In this document: positions 1-8,917 of the stretch, piece by piece | Layout of the letters: each line of letters opens with the position of its first letter | How positions within the stretch are numbered: position 1 is the stretch's first letter | Source of the DNA: Lentibacillus cibarius | Lineage (GTDB): Bacteria; Bacillota; Bacilli; Bacillales; Amphibacillaceae | Assembly (NCBI RefSeq): GCF_005887555.1 | Contig: NZ_VCIA01000001.1 | Location: forward strand, 2,666,001-2,730,000 | Length of the DNA: 64,000 nucleotides | Direction: 5' to 3' | Made by a program: the position numbers and the translations under genes | Notes under the pieces: generated by a model | Told to the model about the DNA's origin: nothing | What the model saw: the letters and a program-made list of their open reading frames with translations, nothing else | The model's database searches: none

Positions 1-45
1 CTATCACCTCATTTATTTATAGTTTACTAGATACCTAGACAAATC

Positions 46-102
46 GCAAAATTTATTTGCATGAAGTATCGTTAACCCCGCCTTATTGCAAAATTAATTT
101 GC
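46..102 (+). promoter_or_regulatory. Twin RocR-type upstream activating sites
   Basis: Two near-identical 15-bp palindromes, GCAAAATTTATTTGC at 46-60 and GCAAAATTAATTTGC at 88-102, lie 42 bp apart centre to centre, that is about four helical turns. They resemble the dyads bound by RocR upstream of Bacillus sigma-54 genes of arginine catabolism. They sit about 55-110 bp upstream of the -24 element, the usual distance for an enhancer-bound activator. Binding by the RocR encoded at 2819-4195 is inferred. Confidence 0.8.
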
Positions 103-154
103 ACAAAATTCCTTTTTATTTTCTGGAAATCCTACTATTACAATGTTTGATATG

Positions 155-171
155 TTGGCATGGAATTTGCA
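155..171 (+). promoter_or_regulatory. Sigma-54 (-24/-12) promoter of rocD-rocG
   Basis: TTGGCATGGAATTTGCA carries GG at 157-158 and GC at 169-170, 12 bp apart, matching the consensus TGGCAY-N5-TTGCA. It lies about 35 bp upstream of the rocD start. Sigma-54 promoters require an AAA+ activator, and one is encoded two genes downstream. Confidence 0.88.
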
Positions 172-207
172 TATTATATGGTGGAAGAACATTTAGGAGG
201 TTATGTG

Positions 208-1416
208 ATGAAAGTAAATACATTCAATCAAACAGAGGAAATTATTGAACAAACTGACCAGTATGGTGCGAGAAACTATAAACCGCTTCCTGTTGTTGTA
301 TCTGAGGCAGAAGGAGTCTGGGTAACCGATCCGGAGGGTAACCAGTATATGGATATGCTTAGTGCCTACTCTGCAGTGAACCAGGGGCACCGTCATCCGA
401 AAATTATGGAAGCCTTTAATCGTCAGGCAGGACGTGTTACACTGACATCACGTGCATTTCACAATGACCAGCTAGGGCCATTTTATGAAAAGGTTTCCAA
501 GCTGACGAATAAAGACATGGTACTGCCAATGAATACAGGGGCTGAGGCAGTTGAAACAGCTATAAAAGCTGCACGCCGCTGGGGGTATGACCAAAAAGGC
601 ATTGCAGATGATCAGGCCGAAATCATTGCGTGTGAAGGTAGCTTCCATGGCCGGACAATGGCTGCGATTTCCATGTCAGCAGATCCGGATAACAAACGTG
701 GCTTCGGTCCAATGCTACCGGGGATTAAAATCATTCCTTACGGTGATATTGACGCGCTGAAAGAAGCAATTACGCCAAACACCGCCGGATTTATCATGGA
801 GCCAATTCAGGGTGAAGCAGGTATTATCATGCCCCCTGAAGGTTTTCTGAAAGAAGCTTCTGACGTTTGTCGAGAAGAAAATGTCCTGTTTATTGCTGAT
901 GAAATTCAAGCAGGTCTCGGACGTTCCGGTAAAATGTTTGCTTGTGACTGGGAAGGTGTGACACCGGATATGTACATCTTGGGCAAAGCGCTTGGTGGCG
1001 GTGTGATGCCAGTTTCCTGTGTAGCAGCGAATGAAGGGGTGTTAGGCGTGTTCAACCCTGGATCCCACGGGTCTACATTCGGCGGGAATCCATTGGCATG
1101 CGCGGTGTCCATTGCAGCACTGGATGTCATTGAAGAGGAAGAACTGGCTGCACATTCCAACCGGCTTGGAGACTATTTTCAGAGCAAACTGAAAGAGATC
1201 GATAATCCTATCATCAAAGAAGTTCGCGGCAAAGGCTTATTTGTCGGTGTTGAGCTGGATGAACCGGCGCGACCGTATTGCGAGCAGCTTAAGGAAGAAG
1301 GACTGCTATGCAAAGAGACACATGACAATGTCATTCGCTTTGCACCACCGCTTATTATCAGTCAGGAAGAGCTTGACTGGGCAATCGAGAAAATTTATCA
1401 AGTTTTATCAAACTGA
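208..1416 (+). CDS. rocD: Ornithine aminotransferase RocD
   Basis: This is a fold-type I PLP-dependent class III aminotransferase that converts ornithine plus 2-oxoglutarate to glutamate-5-semialdehyde plus glutamate in cytoplasmic arginine/ornithine catabolism. The motif EPIQGEAGI, the cofactor-binding [11 protein letters not shown] and the Schiff-base lysine in ILGKALGGG (about residue 260) are present. I chose ATG 208 because TAGGAGG (194-200) precedes it at good spacing. This gives 402 aa, the family length, whereas an in-frame ATG at 160 would lie inside the sigma-54 promoter. It is the first gene of a rocD-rocG transcription unit and is presumably induced by ornithine or arginine through RocR. 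Confidence 0.95.
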   Translation: MKVNTFNQTEEIIEQTDQYGARNYKPLPVVVSEAEGVWVTDPEGNQYMDMLSAYSAVNQGHRHPKIMEAFNRQAGRVTLTSRAFHNDQLGPFYEKVSKLTNKDMVLPMNTGAEAVETAIKAARRWGYDQKGIADDQAEIIACEGSFHGRTMAAISMSADPDNKRGFGPMLPGIKIIPYGDIDALKEAITPNTAGFIMEPIQGEAGIIMPPEGFLKEASDVCREENVLFIADEIQAGLGRSGKMFACDWEGVTPDMYILGKALGGGVMPVSCVAANEGVLGVFNPGSHGSTFGGNPLACAVSIAALDVIEEEELAAHSNRLGDYFQSKLKEIDNPIIKEVRGKGLFVGVELDEPARPYCEQLKEEGLLCKETHDNVIRFAPPLIISQEELDWAIEKIYQVLSN

Positions 1417-1449
1417 AGAACAATATGAAGCAAGGAAGTGAATGGAAAA

Positions 1450-2721
1450 ATGGCAAAAGCAATCGTGAATGAACAAGCAGAAGAATCGTTGGATTTAACA
1501 GCGTCCACACAAGTGATTATCAAAGAGGCACTGGATCACCTAGGCTACCCGGATGAAGTTTTCCAACTGCTGAAAGAGCCGATGCGCAGGCTTACTGTAA
1601 GGATACCCGTTAGGATGGATGATGGCAGCATTAAAATTTTCACCGGCTTTCGAACCCAGCATAGTGATGCAGTCGGGCCGACAAAGGGCGGTGTCCGGTT
1701 TCATCCGGAAGTTACCGCGGAAGAAGTCGATGCGCTTTCCATGTGGATGAGTCTAAAAAGTGGTATACCGGACATTCCGTATGGCGGTGGTAAAGGTGGC
1801 ATTATATGTGATCCAAGAGAGATGTCCTTTCGGGAGTTAGAGGGACTAAGCCGTGGATACGTTCGCGCCATCAGCCAAATTGTTGGACCAACGAAAGATA
1901 TTCCGGCACCGGATGTGTTCACCAACTCGCAAATCATGGCTTGGATGATGGATGAATACAGCCGGATCAGTGAATTCGATTCTCCGGGCTTCATTACTGG
2001 TAAACCAATTGCACTGGGTGGATCTCATGGACGTGAAACAGCAACAGCTAAAGGTGTTACTATCTGTATAGAAGAAGCAGCTAAGAAAAAAGGCATCAGC
2101 ATACAAGGTGCTCGTGTTATTATACAAGGGTTCGGCAATGCTGGCAGTTATCTTGCCAAGTTCATGCATGATGAAGGGGCAAGTGTCGTAGGTATATCTG
2201 ATGCGTATGGTGCGATATATGACCCGGATGGGCTTGATATTGACTATCTGCTGGAAAAACGGGATAGCTATGGTACAGTTACCAACTTATTCAATCACAC
2301 AATTACCAACGAGGAACTGCTTGTCAGCGATTGTGACATTATCGTGCCAGCAGCTATAGCCAATCAGCTGACAAAGAATAACGCCAATGATATAAAGGCG
2401 TCGATTGTTGTGGAAGCAGCAAATGGGCCGACAACCCTTGAAGCCACAAAAATTATGTCCGAACGTGGCATCCTGATCGTACCGGATGTCCTAGCAAGCT
2501 CTGGAGGCGTAACTGCTTCGTACTTTGAATGGGTTCAGAACAATCAGGGCTATTATTGGAGTGAAGAAGAAGTAGCGAAGAAGTTACGTAATGTTCTTGT
2601 CAATTCCTTTGAGAAAGTTTACAATGCTTCTCAAACGCATCAGGTGCACATGCGCCTAGCAGCATACATTGTTGGTGTGCGGCGCATGGCGGAAGCTGCT
2701 CGTTTCAGAGGCTGGGTTTAA
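1450..2721 (+). CDS. rocG: NAD-specific glutamate dehydrogenase RocG
   Basis: Catabolic glutamate dehydrogenase, which oxidatively deaminates glutamate to 2-oxoglutarate and ammonium. The catalytic region PYGGGKGGI, GPTKDIPAPDV, the Rossmann loop GFGNAGS and the conserved ASSGGVT near the C-terminus are all intact. ATG 1450 gives 423 aa, close to Bacillus RocG (424), with AAGGAAG about 9 nt upstream; a GTG at 1438 is the alternative. It begins 33 bp after rocD with no terminator between, so the pair converts ornithine to glutamate and then to 2-oxoglutarate. In Bacillus subtilis rocG is distant from rocD and controlled by a downstream enhancer, so the arrangement here is more compact. GudB is the alternative name, but context favours RocG. 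Confidence 0.92.
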   Translation: MAKAIVNEQAEESLDLTASTQVIIKEALDHLGYPDEVFQLLKEPMRRLTVRIPVRMDDGSIKIFTGFRTQHSDAVGPTKGGVRFHPEVTAEEVDALSMWMSLKSGIPDIPYGGGKGGIICDPREMSFRELEGLSRGYVRAISQIVGPTKDIPAPDVFTNSQIMAWMMDEYSRISEFDSPGFITGKPIALGGSHGRETATAKGVTICIEEAAKKKGISIQGARVIIQGFGNAGSYLAKFMHDEGASVVGISDAYGAIYDPDGLDIDYLLEKRDSYGTVTNLFNHTITNEELLVSDCDIIVPAAIANQLTKNNANDIKASIVVEAANGPTTLEATKIMSERGILIVPDVLASSGGVTASYFEWVQNNQGYYWSEEEVAKKLRNVLVNSFEKVYNASQTHQVHMRLAAYIVGVRRMAEAARFRGWV

Positions 2722-2818
2722 AACGAAACGTAAATGATATTACATGTGCCCAAGATGTCCGGGTATCCGGAATGATTGGGCACAATTATATTTGATATGT
2801 GTTAAGGAGAGGGGCAAG

Positions 2819-4195
2819 TTGCAAATAGATGCCAATACGATAAAAAACTTAGCAGACTATGATAATATTTTAGTCGTTGATAAGGAAGGAAAAACCCTTT
2901 TTTATGACCTCGCTGATCTGAATGTGCTAAGTGAACTCGGCCAGCGTCCTGAGGAATTTATCGGCAAGCATGTTACTACTTTCTATCAGGATTTAACAGA
3001 GGAGAACAGTACTGTCATGAATGTTCTGCGGAATGGGAAACCGCTCAGCCGTGTCAGACAGGAAATGACGACAATCAAAGGAAATGAAATTATATCCATC
3101 AGTTCCACTTATCCGATTACGGAAATAGAACAGGTAGTTGGAGCAATCGAATTTTCGAAGCGATATTATTTAAAAGAAAATATTCAATCCCTACATAAAT
3201 ATGCAGGGCATAAAGTGTACCGAAAAAATAATACCATTTATACGATTGATGATCTTATTACCGCTAATTCACGTATGGAATCTATTAAACAGCACATCCG
3301 CAAAATCTCTCGCACCAGCTCATCGGTCCTCCTCAATGGTCGAACAGGCACTGGAAAGGAAATAGTGGCACAGGCAATCCATAACTTGAGTGACCGGTAT
3401 GCACAGCAATTTATTTCACTCAACTGCAGTGCTGTCCCTGAAAGCTTGATGGAAAGTACGCTGTTTGGAACAACCAAAGGAAGTTTTACGGGCTCAGAGG
3501 ATATGCCGGGTGTCTTTGAACAAGCAGATGGCGGTACATTGTTTCTTGATGAAATTAACTCCCTTCCAGTACCCTTACAGGTAAAATTGTTAAAAGCAGT
3601 AGAGGAAAAAGCGGTCAGAAGAATCGGCGGAAAAAAGCCAATACCGCTAAACATCCGAATTGTATCAGCAACAAATGAAGAGCCGGACAAACTACTTGCT
3701 GAAAAGCGTCTACGTGAAGATTTATTTTACAGGCTCAGTGTCGTAGAGTTGAATCTGCCCGAGTTGGTAGAACGGAAGGAAGATATCCCTGTTCTGCTGG
3801 ATTACTTTATTAACTTTTATAATACGCATATGAACATCCGAATTGACGGCGCGGAGGCAGACGTCCTTGAAACCTTTAAGCGGTATGATTGGCCCGGGAA
3901 TGTCAGGGAATTGAAAAATGCAGTGGAAACTGCTTATAACAGTGTGAGTTCACGGATGATCACAATGGATGACATTCCCCGCCGTATATGTAAAGCTAAA
4001 CAAATGAGTAAGCCTGCGCATACTGGTAGAGGGGCTAGTGATGTATCGCTGAAAGAAGCAGTGGAAAACTATGAACAAGCAATCATCGCAGCTCATTTGA
4101 AAGAAGCAAATGGTGTTATCGCAGAAACTGCAAGAAGACTGGATATGTCTAAACAATCGCTTAAATATAAAATTAATAAATACGAACTGATGTAA
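2819..4195 (+). CDS. rocR: Sigma-54-dependent transcriptional activator RocR
   Basis: Enhancer-binding activator with an N-terminal PAS-like sensor (about residues 1-110), an AAA+ sigma-54 interaction domain with Walker A GRTGTGKE and Walker B LFLDEI, and a C-terminal Fis-type helix-turn-helix (AETARRLDMSKQSLKYKI). The sigma-54 contact loop reads GSFTGS instead of the usual GAFTGA. The start TTG 2819 is preceded by AAGGAGAGG at correct spacing and gives 458 aa, near RocR (461); an ATG at 2744 has no such site. Its place between the two sigma-54 promoters makes it the probable regulator of both, sensing ornithine or citrulline by analogy with Bacillus RocR. Confidence 0.88.
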   Translation: MQIDANTIKNLADYDNILVVDKEGKTLFYDLADLNVLSELGQRPEEFIGKHVTTFYQDLTEENSTVMNVLRNGKPLSRVRQEMTTIKGNEIISISSTYPITEIEQVVGAIEFSKRYYLKENIQSLHKYAGHKVYRKNNTIYTIDDLITANSRMESIKQHIRKISRTSSSVLLNGRTGTGKEIVAQAIHNLSDRYAQQFISLNCSAVPESLMESTLFGTTKGSFTGSEDMPGVFEQADGGTLFLDEINSLPVPLQVKLLKAVEEKAVRRIGGKKPIPLNIRIVSATNEEPDKLLAEKRLREDLFYRLSVVELNLPELVERKEDIPVLLDYFINFYNTHMNIRIDGAEADVLETFKRYDWPGNVRELKNAVETAYNSVSSRMITMDDIPRRICKAKQMSKPAHTGRGASDVSLKEAVENYEQAIIAAHLKEANGVIAETARRLDMSKQSLKYKINKYELM

Positions 4196-4208
4196 AAATA
4201 ACTTTACG

Positions 4209-4240
4209 TAGAGGGGGGAAAATTTCCTCTCTTTTTTTAT
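4209..4240 (+). terminator. Rho-independent terminator after rocR
   Basis: A short G/C stem (AGAGG paired with CCTCT around a GGGAAAATTT core) is followed by a run of seven T. It separates rocR from the amidohydrolase promoter. Confidence 0.75.
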
Positions 4241-4259
4241 TGGTAAAAGAAAGTGCACG

Positions 4260-4294
4260 TTTTGTAAAAATATGAGGAAACATTTTTTACAAAA
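4260..4294. promoter_or_regulatory. Inverted repeat, candidate activator site
   Basis: A perfect 11-bp inverted repeat, TTTTGTAAAAA (4260-4270) and TTTTTACAAAA (4284-4294), is centred about 85 bp upstream of the -24 element of the second sigma-54 promoter. Position suggests an enhancer, but it differs from the RocR-type palindromes at the start of the window. A different activator, or a RocR variant site, is possible. Confidence 0.5.
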
Positions 4295-4360
4295 AATAAA
4301 AAGCGATACGAAAGGGCTTGCAGATGTATAAGAGATTTACTGCCACCTGTTTAAACAACA

Positions 4361-4377
4361 TTGGCATAATTTTTGCA
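4361..4377 (+). promoter_or_regulatory. Sigma-54 promoter of the amidohydrolase gene
   Basis: TTGGCATAATTTTTGCA matches TGGCAY-N5-TTGCA exactly, with GG at 4363-4364 and GC at 4375-4376. It lies about 88 bp upstream of the ATG at 4465. Confidence 0.87.
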
Positions 4378-4464
4378 TTTTATTTGTGCATACTATTAAT
4401 TTAATATAATGAAAATTTGGAATTAATATGGGGAAATCAACTATATGCAGAGGAGAGGATCAAC

Positions 4465-6084
4465 ATGACGCAAGAGAGAGATATCATTTTTTACAATGGA
4501 CGTATATTCACAGCTGATTCGGATCAGCCTTACGTCAATACGATGATTGTACGCAATGGAAAAGTAGTGTGGGTTGGAGACAATCCAGATGCAGAACGAA
4601 CAGATGGAAGATGGGTGAATCTTCGTCAAAAGCGGGTACTACCGGGATTTATTGACGCGCACATGCACCCGTTGCACTTGGCGGCAGTTTCCGAGCAAAT
4701 TCCATGCACACCGCCAAAGGTACATTCGATTAAAGATCTGCAGGAACAAATTAAGTGGCAGGCAGACCGTCAAGAAAATAATGACTGGATTCAGGGCTGG
4801 GGCTTTGATGAAGGGAAACTCACAGAAGGAAGAACACCAACCAGATGGGATTTGGATCATGCAGAAGCAGTCATTCCAGTTCTGTTGACACGAACGTGCG
4901 GCCATATTGCTGTCGCTAACAGTAAGGCACTGGAGATGGCAGGGATTGACAAAGATACACCAAATCCATCCGGCGGCCAGATTGACAGGGATGAAGATGG
5001 TGAACCAACGGGCGTTGTAAGAGAAACTGCTAAAGACTTGCTAGATGCGGTAGTACCGGAAACCACAATGGAAGAGGATGCAGAATTGCTAGCGTCTTCA
5101 AGTGAAAATTTACTGGCACATGGTATTACTGGCATAACCGACTTGATGGCAAGAAAAATTCCCACCGATGATGCGGATATGTACAGTCTGGCACAACGTA
5201 AAGGCCTTAAGCAGCGGGCAGTTCTTTACTATTTATGGAGTGAAATAAAAGACAATCCGAATATTGGCGTGGAGCGAAAGGACCGGCGCGAAGCAACTCA
5301 TATAGGAGGCATTAAAGTTTTTTCAGATGGCAGTGTTTCCGGCCGTACAGCGTGGGTCAGCACACCATTTCTCGGTAATGATGATAACTATGGGATTTCA
5401 ACTACATCGGAACCGGAACTGCTGACAGCCGCTGATGCCGCGAAGAAGAATGGCGTGCAACTGGTGATTCATGCCATGGGTGAGCAGGCAATTGCATTCA
5501 TTGTTGACACATTGGAGCATGTGAATGGCTGGCTTGACGATGCGCCATCTATCCGGATTGAACATGCTTCATTCCCTTCAGGTGATATCCTCGACCGGGC
5601 AGCAGAAGCCGGTATTGGAATTGTTACACAGCCAATTTTTCTATATGCGGAGATTGAGAGCTATTTGAACAATCTCGGCTCGGGACGGACAAAGAGCTCC
5701 TATCCAATCCGCACGATGCTTGAAAAAGGCATGCAAGTAGCAATTTCATCGGACGCACCAGGCAATGCGTGGCATGATACGGTCGATCCGTTTGTCGGTC
5801 TGAAAGGAGCGGTGACTCGAAAAGCGCACGATGATACTGATGTCGGACAAAATCAGCGAATAAACCTGGAAACGGCTATAGTTCTGTACACAAGGGAAGC
5901 TGGAAAAATAACCCGTATTCCGGATGTTGGCCAATTGACTCCGGGGTATCATGCTGATTTTATGATTTTAGACAGAGACATCCTTCAAACAGGGCCAGAA
6001 GAACTTGACAATGTGCGTGTCCTACAGACGTATATGGGCGGCGAGTTAGTCTATGAAGAAGAAACTGCAGGGCATAAAGGATAA
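4465..6084 (+). CDS. YtcJ-type metal-dependent amidohydrolase
   Basis: Amidohydrolase_3 family enzyme of 539 aa, probably cytoplasmic. It has the metal-binding HxH in GFIDAHMHPLHL, later conserved histidines (QLVIHAMG, IRIEHAS) and the terminal aspartate in ISSDAPGN. The substrate is not predictable from sequence; relatives act on N-acylated or cyclic amides. ATG 4465 follows AGGAGAGG; the longer frame from 4417 lacks a binding site. It has its own sigma-54 promoter next to the roc genes and is followed by an amino acid symporter. A role in releasing amino acids from an amide substrate is therefore a reasonable inference, not shown. Confidence 0.85.
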   Translation: MTQERDIIFYNGRIFTADSDQPYVNTMIVRNGKVVWVGDNPDAERTDGRWVNLRQKRVLPGFIDAHMHPLHLAAVSEQIPCTPPKVHSIKDLQEQIKWQADRQENNDWIQGWGFDEGKLTEGRTPTRWDLDHAEAVIPVLLTRTCGHIAVANSKALEMAGIDKDTPNPSGGQIDRDEDGEPTGVVRETAKDLLDAVVPETTMEEDAELLASSSENLLAHGITGITDLMARKIPTDDADMYSLAQRKGLKQRAVLYYLWSEIKDNPNIGVERKDRREATHIGGIKVFSDGSVSGRTAWVSTPFLGNDDNYGISTTSEPELLTAADAAKKNGVQLVIHAMGEQAIAFIVDTLEHVNGWLDDAPSIRIEHASFPSGDILDRAAEAGIGIVTQPIFLYAEIESYLNNLGSGRTKSSYPIRTMLEKGMQVAISSDAPGNAWHDTVDPFVGLKGAVTRKAHDDTDVGQNQRINLETAIVLYTREAGKITRIPDVGQLTPGYHADFMILDRDILQTGPEELDNVRVLQTYMGGELVYEEETAGHKG

Positions 6085-6185
6085 AAAGAAATCTTTTTAT
6101 GCGTCGATACTGAAAGCGTATACATGATCGTAGTAATTTAACTGAATAAATAAAATATATGGGGGGGAACGGAATGGAGGCAATA

Positions 6186-7565
6186 ATGGATACCATTGCC
6201 GTTATTTCAGAATATACTGCTATTCCACTTATCTTATTGATTATTGGTGGTGGTATCTTCTTAACAATTCGGCTGGACTTTTTTCAATTTAGGTATTTTC
6301 CGCATATTATAAAACGAACAGTTGGAGGTATATTCAGGAAGACGGAAGCTGGAGAGGGGACAGTCACTCCGTTTCAAGCAGTATCCAGTGCACTAGCATC
6401 AACAGTAGGGTCAGCCAATATTATTGGTGTTCCAGTCGCGATTGCTTTCGGAGGTCCTGGGGCAGTCTTTTGGATGTGGCTTGTCGCATTGATTGGCATG
6501 GCAACGAAATATTCGGAGGTAGTCCTTGGCATTACATATCGTATTGTCAATAAAAAAGGCGATTATGTCGGTGGTGCGATGTATTATATGGATAAAGGAT
6601 TGGGATGGAAGGGATTTGCGGTCATGTTTGCGGCGATACAAGTAATTTTTGTATTCGCCAGTACGTCCGTTCAGTCTAATTCATTGGCAGTTACAATGAA
6701 ATCTTCCTTTCAAATTCCGACGATTGTAACCGGAATTGTTATCAGCGGAATTATCTTATTAGTGATGCTGGGTGGAATCAAATCGATTGGTCAATTTGCA
6801 GAAAAATGTATACCTACTATGGTTACTGTATATATGTTAGCGGCCTTAATTGTTATTGTTGCTAATATTGATGCCGTTCCGCACGCATTTTTTATGATAT
6901 TTAAACATGCATTCACGCCAATTTCTGCGATGGGTGGATTTGCTGGAGCGGCTATTGCGGCCATTATCCGTTGGGGTGTAGCAAGAGGTGTTTATTCCAA
7001 TGAAGCCGGTATGGGCAGTGCTTCAATAGCCCATTCGGGTGCGAAAAATGAGCATCCGGCAACGCAAGGTTTCTGGGGTGTCTTCGAAGTATTTGTTGAT
7101 ACAATTCTGGTGTGTACGGTCACAGCACTGGTTATTTTGACAACAGATGTATGGACAGTTATTGATGCGGAGAATGCTGCCTCCATGACAATGGCGGGCA
7201 TGGCGGATGTATTTGGTCAAGAACTTGCCGGTATTATTGTCAATATATGTTTGTTTTTCTTTTCTATTACAACGATTCTTATGATTGTCTATTTTGGAGA
7301 AAAACAATCAGAGTATCTGTTCGGTCACAAAACATCATTAATATTCCGTTATGTTTATATTGGTGCCGTATTATTTGGCTCAACCGGCAGTCTGCTACTT
7401 GTTTGGTCATTGCTGGATGTTCTTATCGCATTAATGGTTGTACCGAATATGATAGCGCTTATTTCTCTAAGTGGAAAAGTCAGAGAAATAACAAGAGATT
7501 ATTTCACTAGACATTACAAAGAAGCTTCGAACTTTGATAACAGTAATGAAGAAAAAAGTGTATGA
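6186..7565 (+). CDS. Amino acid:cation symporter, AGCS (alanine/glycine) family
   Basis: Polytopic sodium:amino acid symporter of about 459 aa with roughly eleven hydrophobic segments. The AGCS signatures GPGAVFWMWLVALIGMATKY and GVARGVYSNEAGMGSA are present. It imports small amino acids such as alanine or glycine, and some members prefer glutamine. ATG 6186 is chosen because GGAGG (6176-6180) lies 5 nt upstream; ATG 6174 and ATG 6159 are in frame. It starts about 100 bp after the amidohydrolase with no obvious terminator between, so both may be transcribed from the sigma-54 promoter at 4361. Confidence 0.9.
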   Translation: MDTIAVISEYTAIPLILLIIGGGIFLTIRLDFFQFRYFPHIIKRTVGGIFRKTEAGEGTVTPFQAVSSALASTVGSANIIGVPVAIAFGGPGAVFWMWLVALIGMATKYSEVVLGITYRIVNKKGDYVGGAMYYMDKGLGWKGFAVMFAAIQVIFVFASTSVQSNSLAVTMKSSFQIPTIVTGIVISGIILLVMLGGIKSIGQFAEKCIPTMVTVYMLAALIVIVANIDAVPHAFFMIFKHAFTPISAMGGFAGAAIAAIIRWGVARGVYSNEAGMGSASIAHSGAKNEHPATQGFWGVFEVFVDTILVCTVTALVILTTDVWTVIDAENAASMTMAGMADVFGQELAGIIVNICLFFFSITTILMIVYFGEKQSEYLFGHKTSLIFRYVYIGAVLFGSTGSLLLVWSLLDVLIALMVVPNMIALISLSGKVREITRDYFTRHYKEASNFDNSNEEKSV

Positions 7566-7596
7566 TACTGTGCTAAAACTAATAGTTAAGCAAAAA

Positions 7597-7634
7597 CCCT
7601 CTGTGATTGGAACTGCATCACGGAGGATTTTTTT
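7597..7634 (+). terminator. Terminator after the AGCS symporter
   Basis: The stem CCTCTGTGAT / ATCACGGAGG (one G-T pair) has a 9-nt loop and is followed by ATTTTTTT. Confidence 0.88.
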
Positions 7635-7725
7635 AAGGGACTCTGATATTTCATTATGTAACTTTTTATTAGCAGAGACCGACAGTATTGACAACAAAAC
7701 TTTTTCTTAGATACGGGGGTCAAGT

Positions 7726-8664
7726 ATGAAAAAAAGACTTTTTATGTTTATTGTCATTACTGTCAGCATGTTGATAGCTGGCTGCAGCAATGAATCAGGG
7801 AACAATGATTCGAGCGCTGATCGGGCGAGCGAGGAGCAAGCCGTTGATAAAAATGAATCTTTTACAACAGTTGATGATGCTTCCAGGGGACAAAAGAAAG
7901 CCGGGACTGAACAGGAAAAGGGCAACGACAGCAAAGACAAAGCAGCATCAAAATCTAAAAAGACTGCCGATGCCGATCGGAAAGTTATTTATCATGCCAA
8001 TCTGCATATCGAAGTGAACAATTATGAAAAAGCAGCAGCTGATATCAGGAAACAGGTGAACGAACGGGGCGGCTATATCGTTGAATCAAGTATGCAAGGC
8101 GGTGCTGAGGATGGGGCAGCGAGTGGACAGATTACGGCACGAATTCCACAGAAACACTTTCGGGAATTTATCCAGCTGGTGGAAGACGGCAGCAAAAAGG
8201 TCGTAAACAGCTCCATTTCCGGTCAGGATGTGACAGAGGAATATGTTGATTTGAAATCGCGACTGGAGTCCAAACGAGTCGTGGAAAAACGGCTGCTTTC
8301 CTTTATGGAACAAGCCAAGAAAACAGAAGATCTGCTCGACATTTCAGAGGATCTGGCAAAAGTACAGGAGGAAATCGAGCAGATAACCGGTCGGATGAAT
8401 TATTTACAGAATAAGGTAGACCTCGCCACCGTCACCATTCGGATGGAAGAAAAGAATGTCACTATTACAAGTGAAGAGGATTTAAATACATGGGAAAAAA
8501 CGAAACAGCAGCTCATGAAAAGCATTAACTTTCTCCTATCGGCGTTCTCAGGGCTATTTGTCTTCATCATTGGCAATCTACCAGTGCTAATTATATTGGG
8601 GATTATTGGTGCGGCTGTATATTGGATCATCAGAAGGCGGTGGAAGAACAAGCGGGAAGAATAA
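7726..8664 (+). CDS. DUF4349 lipoprotein
   Basis: Predicted membrane lipoprotein of 312 aa. It has a signal peptide with lipobox LIAGC (Cys near residue 20), then a low-complexity Ser/Asp/Lys linker (about 21-85) and a conserved DUF4349 core (VIYHANLHIEVNNYEKAAADI onward, with a coiled-coil segment at about 190-230). A C-terminal transmembrane helix (about 270-300) is followed by a basic tail. The N-terminal lipid plus C-terminal helix would anchor both ends. Function of DUF4349 is unknown. It is monocistronic, lying between a strong terminator and a repeat array. Confidence 0.85.
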   Translation: MKKRLFMFIVITVSMLIAGCSNESGNNDSSADRASEEQAVDKNESFTTVDDASRGQKKAGTEQEKGNDSKDKAASKSKKTADADRKVIYHANLHIEVNNYEKAAADIRKQVNERGGYIVESSMQGGAEDGAASGQITARIPQKHFREFIQLVEDGSKKVVNSSISGQDVTEEYVDLKSRLESKRVVEKRLLSFMEQAKKTEDLLDISEDLAKVQEEIEQITGRMNYLQNKVDLATVTIRMEEKNVTITSEEDLNTWEKTKQQLMKSINFLLSAFSGLFVFIIGNLPVLIILGIIGAAVYWIIRRRWKNKREE

Positions 8665-8722
8665 GGTTTTATAACAGGAATTGTCTCCTTAAAATTGGAT
8701 TCAGGACAACTACAGACCCCAT

Positions 8723-8830
8723 GTTTGGCGTTTTTACAAAGAACTCTGGCGTTTTCATGTTAGTTTTTGGCGTTTTTGCAGTAAACTTTGGCGATTTCCT
8801 GCTAAACTTTGGCGTTTTTGCCAAAAGCTA
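8723..8830. repeat. 21-bp intergenic tandem repeat, five units
   Basis: TGGCG recurs at 8726, 8747, 8768, 8789 and 8810, an exact 21-bp period, each followed by a T-rich stretch such as TTTTTGC and a variable CAAAG/CAGTAAAC part. The array is intergenic. Because 21 is a multiple of 3 the frame stays open and encodes a spurious Phe-Gly-Val-Phe repeat, which has no start or family support. Confidence 0.85.
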
Positions 8831-8917
8831 GATGGATTCGTTTTCCTTCACGAACTTATGCGTTATACTGATTAGCGTCTACATTCTTTTAACGTTGGAT
8901 TATGAAGGAGTATGGGA

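Noticed and set aside
3238..3690. 150-codon minus-strand ORF inside rocR
   Set aside because: Shadow of the AAA+ domain coding sequence; no independent start signal or homology.
8622..8831. 69-codon ORF with Phe-Gly-Val-Phe repeats
   Set aside because: It overlaps the DUF4349 gene end and is open only because the 21-bp DNA repeat is a multiple of three.
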